Assembly (NCBI GenBank): GCA_017550285.1
Contig: JAFZPP010000025.1
Location: forward strand, 117,890-181,889
DNA length: 64,000 bases
Direction of reading: 5' to 3'
Source: Oscillospiraceae bacterium
GTDB taxonomy: Bacteria; Bacillota; Clostridia; Oscillospirales; Ruminococcaceae
The notes under the pieces were generated by a model, which was given only the letters and a program-made list of their open reading frames with translations, ran no database searches and was not told where the DNA came from. Numbering within the stretch: the stretch's first letter is position 1; each line of letters starts with the position of its first letter. Shown in pieces: positions 32,692 to 42,075 of this stretch. Position numbers and translations under genes: made by a program.

Positions 32692-32746
32692 AGCTGCCAT
32701 TCGGCAGCTACCCCTATATTGTACCTGATTTTTCCGAAAATGTCAA
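32692..32746 (-). promoter_or_regulatory. promoter plus 5'-end hairpin of the 1632-aa gene
   Basis: Minus strand TTGACA (32746-32741), 17 bases, TACAAT (32723-32718). AGCTGCC/GGCAGCT (32692-32698, 32703-32709) forms a stem at the very start of the predicted transcript, which could stabilise the long mRNA. Confidence 0.7.
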
Positions 32747-32791
32747 TCATTTCCGGCTGAACGGCGTCAGGCACATCCGCCGCACCGAAAC

Positions 32792-33517
32792 TCAGGACGC
32801 GGACGTTCTGCCGTAGCCGACGGCAATCGCCGAATGATTGTCCATATCCTGAATCCCGTTTGTTTCGACATAATTGCGCATCTGCCGGAGCCATTTTTTC
32901 GGCTCCGTATCCTGCTTCGCATACTGGCACATTTCCGGTTCTGCGATATTCTCCCAGAAGCCGTCGGTGCAAAGCAGAAAGCTGTCGCCGTTCTGCATCC
33001 GGAGCACGGTCGAATCAATCTGCAACTCCTCGCTCATGCCGAGCGCACGGACAAGCTGACTGCGTCCCGGATAGCTCCGAATCTGATCCGGCTTGATCTC
33101 GCCGACAAGCACTGCCATCTGCGCGACGCTGTGATCGACCGACTGGAAGACGATTTTTCCGCTGCGGAACTGATAGATACGGGAATCGCCGACATTCGCC
33201 GCAACGGCACACTGCTTGCCGATCCACAGAACCGCGATTGTCGTTTTCATCTCGCTGCCGTCCTTTTGCAGCGCAAGCACCGCCTTGTTTGCATGCCGGA
33301 TTGCATCATGCAGCGCAGCCTCGCTGACCGGCTGATTTTGCAGATCGCTGTTGACGGCTGCAATCGCCGCACGCGATGCCGCATCTCCGCCGCCGTGTCC
33401 GCCGAGCCCGTCCGCTGCAATCGCAATGACGGAATTGCCGAATTCCAGAATCGAAACAGAATCTTCATTGACCGCACGGTTGCCCTGTGCGGAATAATAA
33501 GCAAGCTGTATTTTCAT
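32792..33517 (-). CDS. PP2C-type serine/threonine protein phosphatase
   Basis: A 241-aa metal-dependent phosphatase, probably cytosolic. Motifs: QGNRAVNEDSVSIL (start, with the metal-site Glu/Asp), AIAADGLGGHGGGDAASR (DGxGG), AAVANVGDSRIYQF (GDSR), SFLLCTDGFWENI (DG) and MDNHSAIAVGY (terminal DN). All the metal-coordinating Asp residues of the family are present. It lies inside the surface-protein cluster between a peptidase-like protein and an LRR-lectin protein and is distantly paralogous to the PP2C at 48686. It could reverse the kinase encoded at 46140. GAGGAGAC precedes ATG 33517. Confidence 0.93.
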   Translation of the reverse strand: MKIQLAYYSAQGNRAVNEDSVSILEFGNSVIAIAADGLGGHGGGDAASRAAIAAVNSDLQNQPVSEAALHDAIRHANKAVLALQKDGSEMKTTIAVLWIGKQCAVAANVGDSRIYQFRSGKIVFQSVDHSVAQMAVLVGEIKPDQIRSYPGRSQLVRALGMSEELQIDSTVLRMQNGDSFLLCTDGFWENIAEPEMCQYAKQDTEPKKWLRQMRNYVETNGIQDMDNHSAIAVGYGRTSAS

Positions 33518-33539
33518 AATCTGACAGGTCTCCTCATAT

Positions 33540-33569
33540 GTGAGAAGGCGGCAGGCGCCGCCCTCTCAC
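33540..33569. other. GC-rich hairpin between the pseudo-peptidase and PP2C genes
   Basis: Arms 33540-33552 (GTGAGAAGGCGGC) and 33557-33569 pair over 13 bp with one mismatch and a 4-base loop. No T-run follows, so it is more likely an mRNA processing or stability element or a partial attenuator. Confidence 0.5.
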
Positions 33570-33601
33570 TGATTCTGTAAATTTTGCAGTCATCCGGCGG
33601 A

Positions 33602-36600
33602 TTATTTACCGGTGATTTGTTCCCATGTCACCGCATTGCCGGTCAGTGTCGTCTCTGCATAGTAGATCAGGATGAACTGTGCATCGGAAACATCCACTTC
33701 GCCGTCATCATTGACATCTGCGACGCCCTGCTGTTCCAGCGTGAGCGGCATCGGGTTGCCGGAAAGTGTCGCTTCTGTATAGGCAGTCAGCACGAGCTGT
33801 GCGTCCTCAACGGAGACCTCCTTGTCCGCATTGACATCGCCGCGCATGCCTCTTGCAATGGTGCGCTCGAAGGTGCCGTCATTGTTCGTATCGACTGCAA
33901 TGCCGATCGTATCCTCGTCGATCTCATAGATCAGAACGGTCTTCTGATTCGTGGAGAATCTGACTCTCGGGGAATTCTTGTAATTGTTCGCGGTAACGGT
34001 CACATCATTGAGGCTGCCGCCGCTCAGGATCCAGCCGTTCTGCGACTCGACATAGCGCAGCGAAAGATCGCCGCCGTCCTTGCCGGAAGCCGTGACGGTA
34101 TGCCAGTGCGTCGGATGATAGCCCTCATCCATGACCATAGAGAGCTGATATGCGCCGCCGTTGCCGCCGAGCGTGATTTCACCGTTCGGGCGGACAGTCA
34201 GCTTCTTGAACTGATCCGAATTTGCACGGAGCAGGCAGTGCTCATATTCCATCGACATGCTCAGACGGTCCGCATCCGCAAGCGAGATGACATAGCTGTT
34301 TCTTGCATCCATGTATCTTGCATCGGAATTGCCGGAGTTCATGAGATTCGATGCGAATTCCGTCGCGCCGTCGCCGTAAACCTTTGTGCTGCGGTCTACT
34401 TCCAGCGAATAGCTCTTCAGGAAGCGGTTGGTGATCATCGTTGCGTAATAGGGCTGCGATGCATCGCGGGTGTAATCCTTCACGCCGCTGAACAGACCGA
34501 AGCTGTTGAGCAGCTTTTCATCGGAGGTCACGAGCGCGAGCTTGCCGGACTTATGCTTGGTGCTGTTGGTAATCGCTTCCGTACCGAGCTCCTTGTCCTT
34601 GTCGGTAACCGGAATGAGCCATTCCCATGTATTCGTATTGATGTAGAGATTGTAGCGGTCGGTCAGCTCGGTCGCGGAGCTGTTGTAAATCTTGATCTCG
34701 ACATTATAGGTCTTCTGTTCGGTCGCGCTGAGCGTCTTAATGACATGCGTATTCTCGGTGATGCCGTATGCAACGACGGATTCGCCAACATACAGGTCCT
34801 TATTCTGCTCATAGGTATAGGTCAGCAGCGTCGGCTTATTCTCCTTGACGGATGCAATCAGCTTCTGGAGCTTTTCCTTGTCGGTCTGACCGGACTGATA
34901 GACAGCCTGCGTGATATTCTTGGTGTACTGCATCATCTGATAGTAGGTAATCGCAGAGCGGACATCGTCATTGATGTTCTTGGAGGTGATGTCATAGAGC
35001 TTTGCGGTGCCGTCTACGAGATCGGATGCCTTGAAAACGCCGTAATTATGCAGAATCGAGGTCACAGCCATACCGAAGTTTGCGCCGGCGGGCTTCTGTG
35101 CAAGTGCCTCATTGATCTTTGCGATCTCGACATTGCTGAGCTGATCGTTCAGTGCTGCGCGCGCGTCCTTCGAGATGTACAGCGAGGACTGGTCGCCCTG
35201 CTGGCAGAGGGTGCGGAGGGAATTGATGAAGCCCCAGTTATCGTAGCCCCATGCGTAATCCGGACGGGTGGTCGTCGTTGCGGTGCCGGAATCGCTGACC
35301 GTGGTAACGGTTGTGGACTCACTCGACTTGGTGCTTTCCGACTGGCTTACGGTTGAAACCGTAGTCGAAACTGTAGTTGAAACCGTGGACGAAACCGTAG
35401 TCGAAACCTTGGTCGGGACTGTGGTTGTCACGGTGCCGGTATGCGTGGTGGTTGTGGTGCTGACGGTCGGCTTCGTGGAGAAAGTCACCGTGGTGGTGGA
35501 AGTGGAAACAGTCGGCTTCGTGTTGATTGTCGTGCTCGTGGCAGTGGTCGAAGAAGTCGTCGGTTTCACGGAATATGTAGTGCCGGTCGTCGTGACGGTT
35601 GTGGTCACGGTCGTGGGTCTGGTGCTGGATGTGGTCTGACTGTCTTTCGTATTGCTTGTGGTTGTCACCGATGTGGTGGTCGGTCTGGTCGAGCTGGATG
35701 TTGTGGTGACGGTAGTCGTCACGGTCGTGGGCTTGGTGCTCGCGGTGGACTGACCGTTCACGGTATCGGTTGTAGTTGTCACGCTTGTCGTCGGTCTGGT
35801 CGAGCTCGAAGTCGTGGTAACGGTGGTCGGCTTCGTGCTGCTGACGGTTGTCAGATCGTGCGCGGTATTGGTCGTTGTGGTTGTGGTAGAGGTGCTGGTG
35901 ACCGTTGTAACCGTCGTTGCAGACGTTGTCACAGGCGCAGTCTTGCTCTGATCCCGCAGCGTCAGGGTATCGACGCCCTTGGAATCCTCCTTGTTGATGC
36001 GGGTAATCTGACGGTTGACGATTTCGATTGTGTAATCGGTGATATGCGTATAGCCCGAAGGTACGGTGATTTCGCAGATATCATAGATGCCGTCCGGCAG
36101 CAGAACATGCACCGGTTCCTCGGACTTGCCGGACTTCCAGACGAGCGAATCGCCGGAACCGCTGACAAGCACGCTGTCCTCATTGAGATCGAGGGAATCA
36201 TTGCGGAACTTCACCGGCGTCTTGCTGAGCGTTGTTCCGGTGATCGAGATAACGGCGCCCGCAAGCGGTTTGCCGTCCTGATCGACGTTCTTCACATAGA
36301 CATCCGCACGGTAATCAGTGGTCGTGGTTGTGGTCTCAACGGACTCAATATCGCTCGTAGAGGTCGAGGTCGTTGTGGTCGAGGTGGATGTCGAGGTGGT
36401 TGTGGTCAAAGTAGAGGTAGAGGTGGAAGTCGTTGTGGTGGATGTAGAAGTCGAGGTGGAAGTGGTGGTTGTGGAAGTAGAGGTCGAAGTGGAAGTTGTG
36501 GTAGTGGATGTAGAGGTGGAAGTAGAGGTTGTGGTGGTTGTAGTCGATGTAGAAGTGGAGGTAGATGTTGTGGTAGTTGTGGTGGGTGTGGTGGTCGGCT

Positions 36601-37300
36601 TGTCAGACACCGGGAAAGTATACGTCGTTGTGGTGGTGTTCGGCGTCGTAGAGGTCGGCGTCGTGGAGGTCGGAGGAGTCGATGCCGGCGTCGTGGTCGG
36701 GTACGGCAGCGTGGTGATATCCTCAAAATATGTTGTGGTCGTGGTGGTCGGGGTCGTGGTCGGATTGTTGATGATCGGCTGCTTGACCTCGATCCAGCCC
36801 TTTTCGACCTCGAATGCAACCGGCTCGCCTGCTGCGGTATAGCACTCGTCGCAGAAAATCTCGACGTCATAGCGCTTTGCAGCCGCATCCTCCGGCACGA
36901 TCACCTGAAATGTGATGAATTCGCCGGTCTCGGTGACATTCTCGCCGCCGCAGCATACAAAACCGTATTCCTGCTTATCGGGCGACTTGATCGCAGTCTT
37001 GCTCAGTCTGTCCACGGAATCCAGCGTCACCGTGTAAGCCGGACGCTCGACGGATTTCATCTTGAGCGAGAGCGGCTCGGTGAAGGTGAAGCGGAAGCCG
37101 CCGACCGAGAAGCCTGCGGTATTCTTCGTAATCCGGATGCTGTAGGGCACAGTCTCACCGGGCTCAGCCGTGATCTGATCTGCGGAGAAGCAGACAGTTT
37201 TGTCTGTCTCCGCAGCAAACGCACAGAACGGTTCTGCCGCACCTGCCGCAAGCATGGCACCGCTGCAAAGCAGTGCGGTCAGTTTACTCAGTAACTTCAT
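33602..37300 (-). CDS. giant secreted cohesin-like / SpaA-like / inactive Cys-peptidase-like / dockerin protein
   Basis: A 1232-aa secreted protein. Order: signal peptide (1-30); cohesin-like beta-sandwich (about 33-170: ITAEPGETVPYSIRITKNTAGFSVGGFRFTF ... FITFQVIVPEDAAAKRYDVEIF ... GWIEV); Ser/Thr linker (about 174-328); SpaA/Cna_B-like domain (about 330-450, VKNVDQDGKPLAGAVISITG); second Thr/Val/Ser linker (about 450-680); a papain-like module (about 685-960, DNWGFINSLRTL); a beta-rich region; dockerin (1153-1222) and C-terminal tail TWEQITGK. In the peptidase module the positions matching Cys845, His945 and Asp977 of the paralogue at 42076 are Asn741, Glu840 and Asn873, so it should be catalytically dead. 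It may bind or present ligands. Start ATG 37300 with GAAAGGAG upstream. Confidence 0.88.
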   Translation of the reverse strand: MKLLSKLTALLCSGAMLAAGAAEPFCAFAAETDKTVCFSADQITAEPGETVPYSIRITKNTAGFSVGGFRFTFTEPLSLKMKSVERPAYTVTLDSVDRLSKTAIKSPDKQEYGFVCCGGENVTETGEFITFQVIVPEDAAAKRYDVEIFCDECYTAAGEPVAFEVEKGWIEVKQPIINNPTTTPTTTTTTYFEDITTLPYPTTTPASTPPTSTTPTSTTPNTTTTTYTFPVSDKPTTTPTTTTTTSTSTSTSTTTTTTSTSTSTSTTTTSTSTSTSTTTTSTSTSTSTTTTSTSTSTLTTTTSTSTSTTTTSTSTSDIESVETTTTTTDYRADVYVKNVDQDGKPLAGAVISITGTTLSKTPVKFRNDSLDLNEDSVLVSGSGDSLVWKSGKSEEPVHVLLPDGIYDICEITVPSGYTHITDYTIEIVNRQITRINKEDSKGVDTLTLRDQSKTAPVTTSATTVTTVTSTSTTTTTTNTAHDLTTVSSTKPTTVTTTSSSTRPTTSVTTTTDTVNGQSTASTKPTTVTTTVTTTSSSTRPTTTSVTTTSNTKDSQTTSSTRPTTVTTTVTTTGTTYSVKPTTSSTTATSTTINTKPTVSTSTTTVTFSTKPTVSTTTTTHTGTVTTTVPTKVSTTVSSTVSTTVSTTVSTVSQSESTKSSESTTVTTVSDSGTATTTTRPDYAWGYDNWGFINSLRTLCQQGDQSSLYISKDARAALNDQLSNVEIAKINEALAQKPAGANFGMAVTSILHNYGVFKASDLVDGTAKLYDITSKNINDDVRSAITYYQMMQYTKNITQAVYQSGQTDKEKLQKLIASVKENKPTLLTYTYEQNKDLYVGESVVAYGITENTHVIKTLSATEQKTYNVEIKIYNSSATELTDRYNLYINTNTWEWLIPVTDKDKELGTEAITNSTKHKSGKLALVTSDEKLLNSFGLFSGVKDYTRDASQPYYATMITNRFLKSYSLEVDRSTKVYGDGATEFASNLMNSGNSDARYMDARNSYVISLADADRLSMSMEYEHCLLRANSDQFKKLTVRPNGEITLGGNGGAYQLSMVMDEGYHPTHWHTVTASGKDGGDLSLRYVESQNGWILSGGSLNDVTVTANNYKNSPRVRFSTNQKTVLIYEIDEDTIGIAVDTNNDGTFERTIARGMRGDVNADKEVSVEDAQLVLTAYTEATLSGNPMPLTLEQQGVADVNDDGEVDVSDAQFILIYYAETTLTGNAVTWEQITGK
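35262..35950 (-). repeat. Thr/Val/Ser-rich linker 2 of the 1232-aa protein
   Basis: About 230 codons of repeating TTSSTRPTTVTTTVT-like units and STTVSTTVSTTVS runs. Several near-identical copies of a block coding for SSTRPTTVTT are visible. Confidence 0.85.
36316..36780 (-). repeat. Ser/Thr linker 1 of the 1232-aa protein
   Basis: About 150 codons, mainly alternating STSTSTTTT units with a period close to 36-39 bases, preceded by PTSTTPTSTTP-type repeats. Confidence 0.85.
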
Positions 37301-37316
37301 GTTATGATTACTCCTT

Positions 37317-40300
37317 TCAAGCCTTTTCGACGGGCTTTATGATATCGTCCCATTTAATATCTTCATACTTTGCCAGCACTCTTGCATAGTATTCCAGAAT
37401 GAACTGTGCGTCCTTGATATTGGTCTCGCCGTCGCCGTCCACATCGCCGGCAGTCTTCGCTGCATCGGGATATGTCTCGTGATAGCTGACCTCATTTCCG
37501 GCTACCTCGCCTTCGGTAAACAGCAGCAGAATCTTCTGCGCATCTATTGCACTGACCTTGCCGTCAAGCGTAATATCGCCGCGCGGTGCAACCAGAACGG
37601 GAACCTCAAAATTGAGTGCGGTCTTGCTGCCGAAGAGCTGTTCCTTCGCAAGTTTCAGCGAAGGATCGACTCGTCCGATCTTTTCAACTTCACTTGCATA
37701 CAGCGTAAATTGCAGCATATTGACAACCTTTCCGCTCTGTTCCCAGAGTGCAGCAGGCGTCAGCGTGGCATCGGAGAAATGTGCAAGCGTCGAGAAATCG
37801 CGTGTCTCGGTCTCCGGTTCCAGCGGACCGTCCGGCGTAATCACGGTGCGTTTGATCACAACCGTCGGCATAAAGATTTTTTCAAAATCATCGCTTTCGA
37901 CGAGCGGCGCTGTATCCTCCTCATGGAAGAATACCGGCGTCGTCTCAACATTCAGCGCATACTCGATCTTGACCGTTGTCGTGGTCTGATCCTCGGTTAC
38001 GATATCAGCAGGTGTGGTAGTGGTCGTAGTCGTTGTAGTAGTAGTGGTGGTTGTGGTCGTTGTTGTTGTGGTGGTGGTAGTTGTGGTTGTCGTGGTCGTC
38101 GTAGTAGTGGTGGTTGTGGTTGTTGTCGTGGTGGTGGTGGTCGTCGTGGTAGTCGTCGTAGTAGTTGTGGTTGTTGTCGTGGTATAGAGCCACGGATGTG
38201 TCTCGATAAAATTCAGTACAGCAGAAGCATCAAACGAGGTATACTTGCCGTCGCCGTCCACATCACAGTTATTCAGCGCCTGACCGCTCAGCGGAAGATC
38301 ATCGCCGGTTGCAGCAGCGCTGTAAACTGACATGATCAGTTCAGCGTCGTCCTTCGTCAGTTCGCCGTCGAGATTTGCGTCGCCGAGCACCTGGAATTTC
38401 AGGTTGTGATCCTTTGCGTATTTTTCTGTGGTGGAATCCGGGAAGCCGATCAGCGTTGCAGACTCGTCGAAAATTGTGTCGCCCTCGAATTCTGCTTTTT
38501 CATTGCAGATGCGAATCTGACCCGGACCGCAAAGCGTAAATGCATTGCTGTCAATCTTTTCAACCTTCTCACGGACATTTGCAACGACCAGATTGGCGCA
38601 GCCGTTCAGTGCAGAGGTCGGAATCTCCGTCAGATGACTCGGCAGAAGGATGCGTCTGACAGAATAACGCGGAATCGAATTATTCGTGTGAAGCTGACCG
38701 TCGCCCCGGAAGACCAGATCACCGCCCTCCTTCAGGAACCACATCAGCGAATCGTCCGGAGCATCGCCGCTCTCAGGCTTGCCGCAGTTGCCGTACTCTG
38801 CAACCGGCGTATTCCATTCGCAGATATAACCTGACTTCCATCCCTTCTTGCTCAGGGATGCCGTGCTGAAATCGCTCCATTTGCTCGATCCGGCCAAATC
38901 GCGGTCAGACGAAATCACGGCATAGTCTTCACCGTTTTCGTCATTCGCGGTATCATTATCCGGCTCATCGTCCTTCCAGTTTTCGTACTCGAAGGTCTCG
39001 TTATCGGTCCACTTCCATGTGCCCTCTTCTGCGGCATCCGAAGCGCCGATCCAGTAAACGGTCTGCGCGCTGCTGCCGTTATAAAGCATCTCATAAACGA
39101 TATTATTCTCTGCCTGCGAGGTAATCGAGACCAGATGACCGCCGAGCTTGACGCAGGCTGCCTCCGCATCCTCCCACGAAAGGGCATTGTCGAAGAACTC
39201 ATAGCGGTGACCGTTGTAAATCCGGTAGTTCGGGAATGTCTCATTCTTATGCACATCGCTGCTTGCGGTAATCGAATTGATTGTAATGACATCATCCTCA
39301 ATACCGACCAGCTTCAATTCGTATGTGCCGGGATTGCCGTCCAGTACGCTGTTGTAATTCAGCGCCAGCTTGGATACATCCATATGGATTTCGGTTTTCT
39401 GATTCTTGCGCAACGCGATCTGATTGTTCCGGTATCCCTTCATATTGCTGGGAAGCAGGAACTTCGTTCTGCCGGAAAGCTGCGCCCATACGCCGCCGTC
39501 CTGCTCGACGCTGATACCGAAATTGAAGAAGAGAACCGTATCCTTGTTTGCCGTCAGCGTGACAATGATATCACGGAACGGCTTGTCGCCGAGATTGATT
39601 GTATAGCCGCCGAACCATGCAGTTCTGGTCTGATCGCCGTGCACCGGCTTGCCGATTGTGATTGTGGATTCGGTCAGCGCGCGCGGCTTTTTGACGGTCA
39701 CTTTGCCGTCGGTCAGATTGCCGTTCAGCAGATTGCCGTCGCCGTCCTTGAATGTCTCCTTATCCAGATCAAGATCCCATGTGCCTGTGCTGACCCCTTC
39801 CGGTACATCCAGATAGAAGGTCATCTTCTGGAATTTTGCATTTGCTTTCAGACGGAATACCTTTGTGCTGTCATTATACAGCGCGGTCGGATTCTTCATG
39901 TCGTCGGCATAATCGCCGGTGATCCGTGTGCAGTCTCCGGTGACGGAATAGAGGTCTGCATATGCATTGCCGTCCTCATCGACCGAAGCGCGAATGCCCT
40001 CCGGCAGATAAATGAGGAACGTCATATCGCTCACACCGCCGCTGTTCGTCTTCGTGACAGTGAACGGCACATGCTTCTGACCCGTCGCCACAGAGATATT
40101 TTCACCGATAAAGGTCGGCGGTTCCAGCACCGTGATGCAGCCGCTTTCCTCATCCGTCATATACACGCCCTGGGTGGTATAGCTCGACTGCTTGATGTCA
40201 ACCGTCACCGGATAGGTACCCGGCTGCGCATCCGCCGGAATATCAAACAGAAATTCCGATTTCTGGTACGTGCTGTTCACATCATAGTTAATGAAATAGG

Positions 40301-42050
40301 GCTCGCCTTCCGCAGTCTGCGAGACCGCAGGGTAATCGTTCGTGATGTCCGTCGTATCCGTGTGATAGTGCTTCACATTGATCTGACCCTTTTCGTTCAC
40401 TACAGGCACGAGCATCGGATCCGCGGTGAGATTCAAGTTTGCACTTTTGAAATTCTTGAGGAACGAATAATCAACCGGAAATGCCACATTCTTCTGACCC
40501 GGATAGACATAAATCTGATTTGCGACCGCTCTCGTTTTATCCCTCGGTACATATGTGCCCGGATTGCTGATCGAAATATCCAGCGTTCTGTCATCAATAA
40601 AGGTCTTCGGATCGGTCAGCGTGAGGAACTCCGCAATATCATCACGGTCGGCGTCAGTAATCTTGCCGTCCTTGTTGACATCGGCATTGGTCCTGCCGGT
40701 GCTGCTGATACTCACAGAAGAATTGTCTAAAAGATATGCTTTCAGAATCTCATAGTCTTCCTCGTTCACAACGCCGTCTACATTGACGTCGCCGCGGAGA
40801 TTCATCACAATGCCGTTCAGCTCACGCTTTTGGATATCCGCCAGAAATGCGGAGCCGTAATAGCCGTAAAACTTGAGCTTGTTCAGCACCGTGTACGTCG
40901 TACCTTCCAGCACGCAGCCCTTGGACTCGCAGATGACCTCCGTCAGAGCGGAATCCGAATAGAACGCATCAACCGGCAGCTTCTCCGTGCGGCACGGAAT
41001 GCGCAGCGTGGTCAGACTGTCACAGTCGCTGAATGCATACTGCCCGATTGTTTTCAGGCTCTCTGTCAGTACGAGATTTTTCAGCTTGGCATCGGTAAAT
41101 GCATACTTTGCAAGCGCTGTCACACCGTCCGGCACTCTGTAGGCAGTCGCCGGACTGCCGATCGGATACCGCACGAGCGTCTGCTTGTCCTTCGTCAGCA
41201 GGACGCCTTCCACGGCACAGTAATTCTGATTGCCGCTGACGACAGAAAAGCTCTCCAGCGAATCGCATGCATTGAATGCATCCTCCGCAATGGATGAAAC
41301 AGTGGAAGGGATGCTGACAGTTGTCGCATCACTGCCGTAAAATGCCTCCGGACCGATCTCCGTGACACCCTCCGGAATGATCACATGACTGCCCGAATAG
41401 CCGTCAAATGCCTCGCCGGAGATCGCAGTAATACCCTCCGGAATCGGACCTGCATAGCCGTTTTCGCTGCTCAGAACGATGCCGTTCACAATGACCAGCG
41501 GGCTCTTCGCAAGCTGCATCTTCTCCCATGCAGTATCTGCAAAGGCAGCTTTGCCGATATGCTTGACGGACGAAGGAATCGTCACATCCACCAGATTGTA
41601 GCACTGCGTAAATGCGAGATCACCGATGCTGGTGACAGTATCCGCAATGGAAACAACGCCGACATTCTCATAGCCGGAGCCGTGAAACGCAGAACCGGAA
41701 ATGGATGTCACGCCCTCTTCGACGCGGATCTCCTTGATCTGCTTGGCGACGCCGTTCCAGGGCTCAATCTTGTGGCTGATACCGGTGGTTTCGTCCTGAC
41801 TGTAGTCCTCCATGTCGCCGGTACCGCTGATGATGAGCACACCGTTATCGGTCAGCGTCCAGTACAGGCTTTCGCCGCAGGAACCGCCGGGCGTTGCGAC
41901 ATCCGGACGGACGGCTGCGGGCGCAGCGGCAGCAGATACAGCTTCCGCAGAGGCAGCGTTCACCGGAACAGATGCCGGACTGATGAACGCACCGTTGCAG
42001 GCAAGTGCCGCGGCAGCAAGGCAGGAGATCAAGCGTTTCGTCTGTTTCAT
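37317..42050 (-). CDS. giant secreted LRR_5 / cohesin-like / C-type lectin / triple dockerin protein (paralogue)
   Basis: A 1577-aa paralogue of the 1632-aa protein at 27716, with the same module order: signal peptide (1-32); LRR_5 repeats (about 85-395); dockerin 1 (about 419-480); two cohesin-like modules (about 510-800; VATGQKHVPFTVTKT and VDVPEG-type strands); beta-rich region; C-type-lectin domain (about 945-1077) with YWIGASDAAEEGTWKW, DEPDN and YICEW; short LRR piece; dockerin 2 (about 1223-1285); an uninterrupted Thr tract (about 1288-1346); C-terminal module; dockerin 3 (about 1491-1560); tail YEDIKWDDIIKP. The 25 bases before the start are nearly identical to those of the 27716 gene (GAGAGGAATGAGTCAAA), showing that the leader was duplicated too. 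It lies 16 bases upstream of the 1232-aa gene, so they are co-transcribed. Confidence 0.9.
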   Translation of the reverse strand: MKQTKRLISCLAAAALACNGAFISPASVPVNAASAEAVSAAAAPAAVRPDVATPGGSCGESLYWTLTDNGVLIISGTGDMEDYSQDETTGISHKIEPWNGVAKQIKEIRVEEGVTSISGSAFHGSGYENVGVVSIADTVTSIGDLAFTQCYNLVDVTIPSSVKHIGKAAFADTAWEKMQLAKSPLVIVNGIVLSSENGYAGPIPEGITAISGEAFDGYSGSHVIIPEGVTEIGPEAFYGSDATTVSIPSTVSSIAEDAFNACDSLESFSVVSGNQNYCAVEGVLLTKDKQTLVRYPIGSPATAYRVPDGVTALAKYAFTDAKLKNLVLTESLKTIGQYAFSDCDSLTTLRIPCRTEKLPVDAFYSDSALTEVICESKGCVLEGTTYTVLNKLKFYGYYGSAFLADIQKRELNGIVMNLRGDVNVDGVVNEEDYEILKAYLLDNSSVSISSTGRTNADVNKDGKITDADRDDIAEFLTLTDPKTFIDDRTLDISISNPGTYVPRDKTRAVANQIYVYPGQKNVAFPVDYSFLKNFKSANLNLTADPMLVPVVNEKGQINVKHYHTDTTDITNDYPAVSQTAEGEPYFINYDVNSTYQKSEFLFDIPADAQPGTYPVTVDIKQSSYTTQGVYMTDEESGCITVLEPPTFIGENISVATGQKHVPFTVTKTNSGGVSDMTFLIYLPEGIRASVDEDGNAYADLYSVTGDCTRITGDYADDMKNPTALYNDSTKVFRLKANAKFQKMTFYLDVPEGVSTGTWDLDLDKETFKDGDGNLLNGNLTDGKVTVKKPRALTESTITIGKPVHGDQTRTAWFGGYTINLGDKPFRDIIVTLTANKDTVLFFNFGISVEQDGGVWAQLSGRTKFLLPSNMKGYRNNQIALRKNQKTEIHMDVSKLALNYNSVLDGNPGTYELKLVGIEDDVITINSITASSDVHKNETFPNYRIYNGHRYEFFDNALSWEDAEAACVKLGGHLVSITSQAENNIVYEMLYNGSSAQTVYWIGASDAAEEGTWKWTDNETFEYENWKDDEPDNDTANDENGEDYAVISSDRDLAGSSKWSDFSTASLSKKGWKSGYICEWNTPVAEYGNCGKPESGDAPDDSLMWFLKEGGDLVFRGDGQLHTNNSIPRYSVRRILLPSHLTEIPTSALNGCANLVVANVREKVEKIDSNAFTLCGPGQIRICNEKAEFEGDTIFDESATLIGFPDSTTEKYAKDHNLKFQVLGDANLDGELTKDDAELIMSVYSAAATGDDLPLSGQALNNCDVDGDGKYTSFDASAVLNFIETHPWLYTTTTTTTTTTTTTTTTTTTTTTTTTTTTTTTTTTTTTTTTTTTTTTTTTTTTTTTTTPADIVTEDQTTTTVKIEYALNVETTPVFFHEEDTAPLVESDDFEKIFMPTVVIKRTVITPDGPLEPETETRDFSTLAHFSDATLTPAALWEQSGKVVNMLQFTLYASEVEKIGRVDPSLKLAKEQLFGSKTALNFEVPVLVAPRGDITLDGKVSAIDAQKILLLFTEGEVAGNEVSYHETYPDAAKTAGDVDGDGETNIKDAQFILEYYARVLAKYEDIKWDDIIKPVEKA
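38013..38187 (-). repeat. uninterrupted Thr tract
   Basis: Almost 60 consecutive Thr codons (mixed ACA/ACC/ACG/ACT), so selection acts on the protein rather than on a DNA repeat. Confidence 0.9.
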
Positions 42051-42075
42051 CTTTGACTCATTCCTCTCTTCTCTT

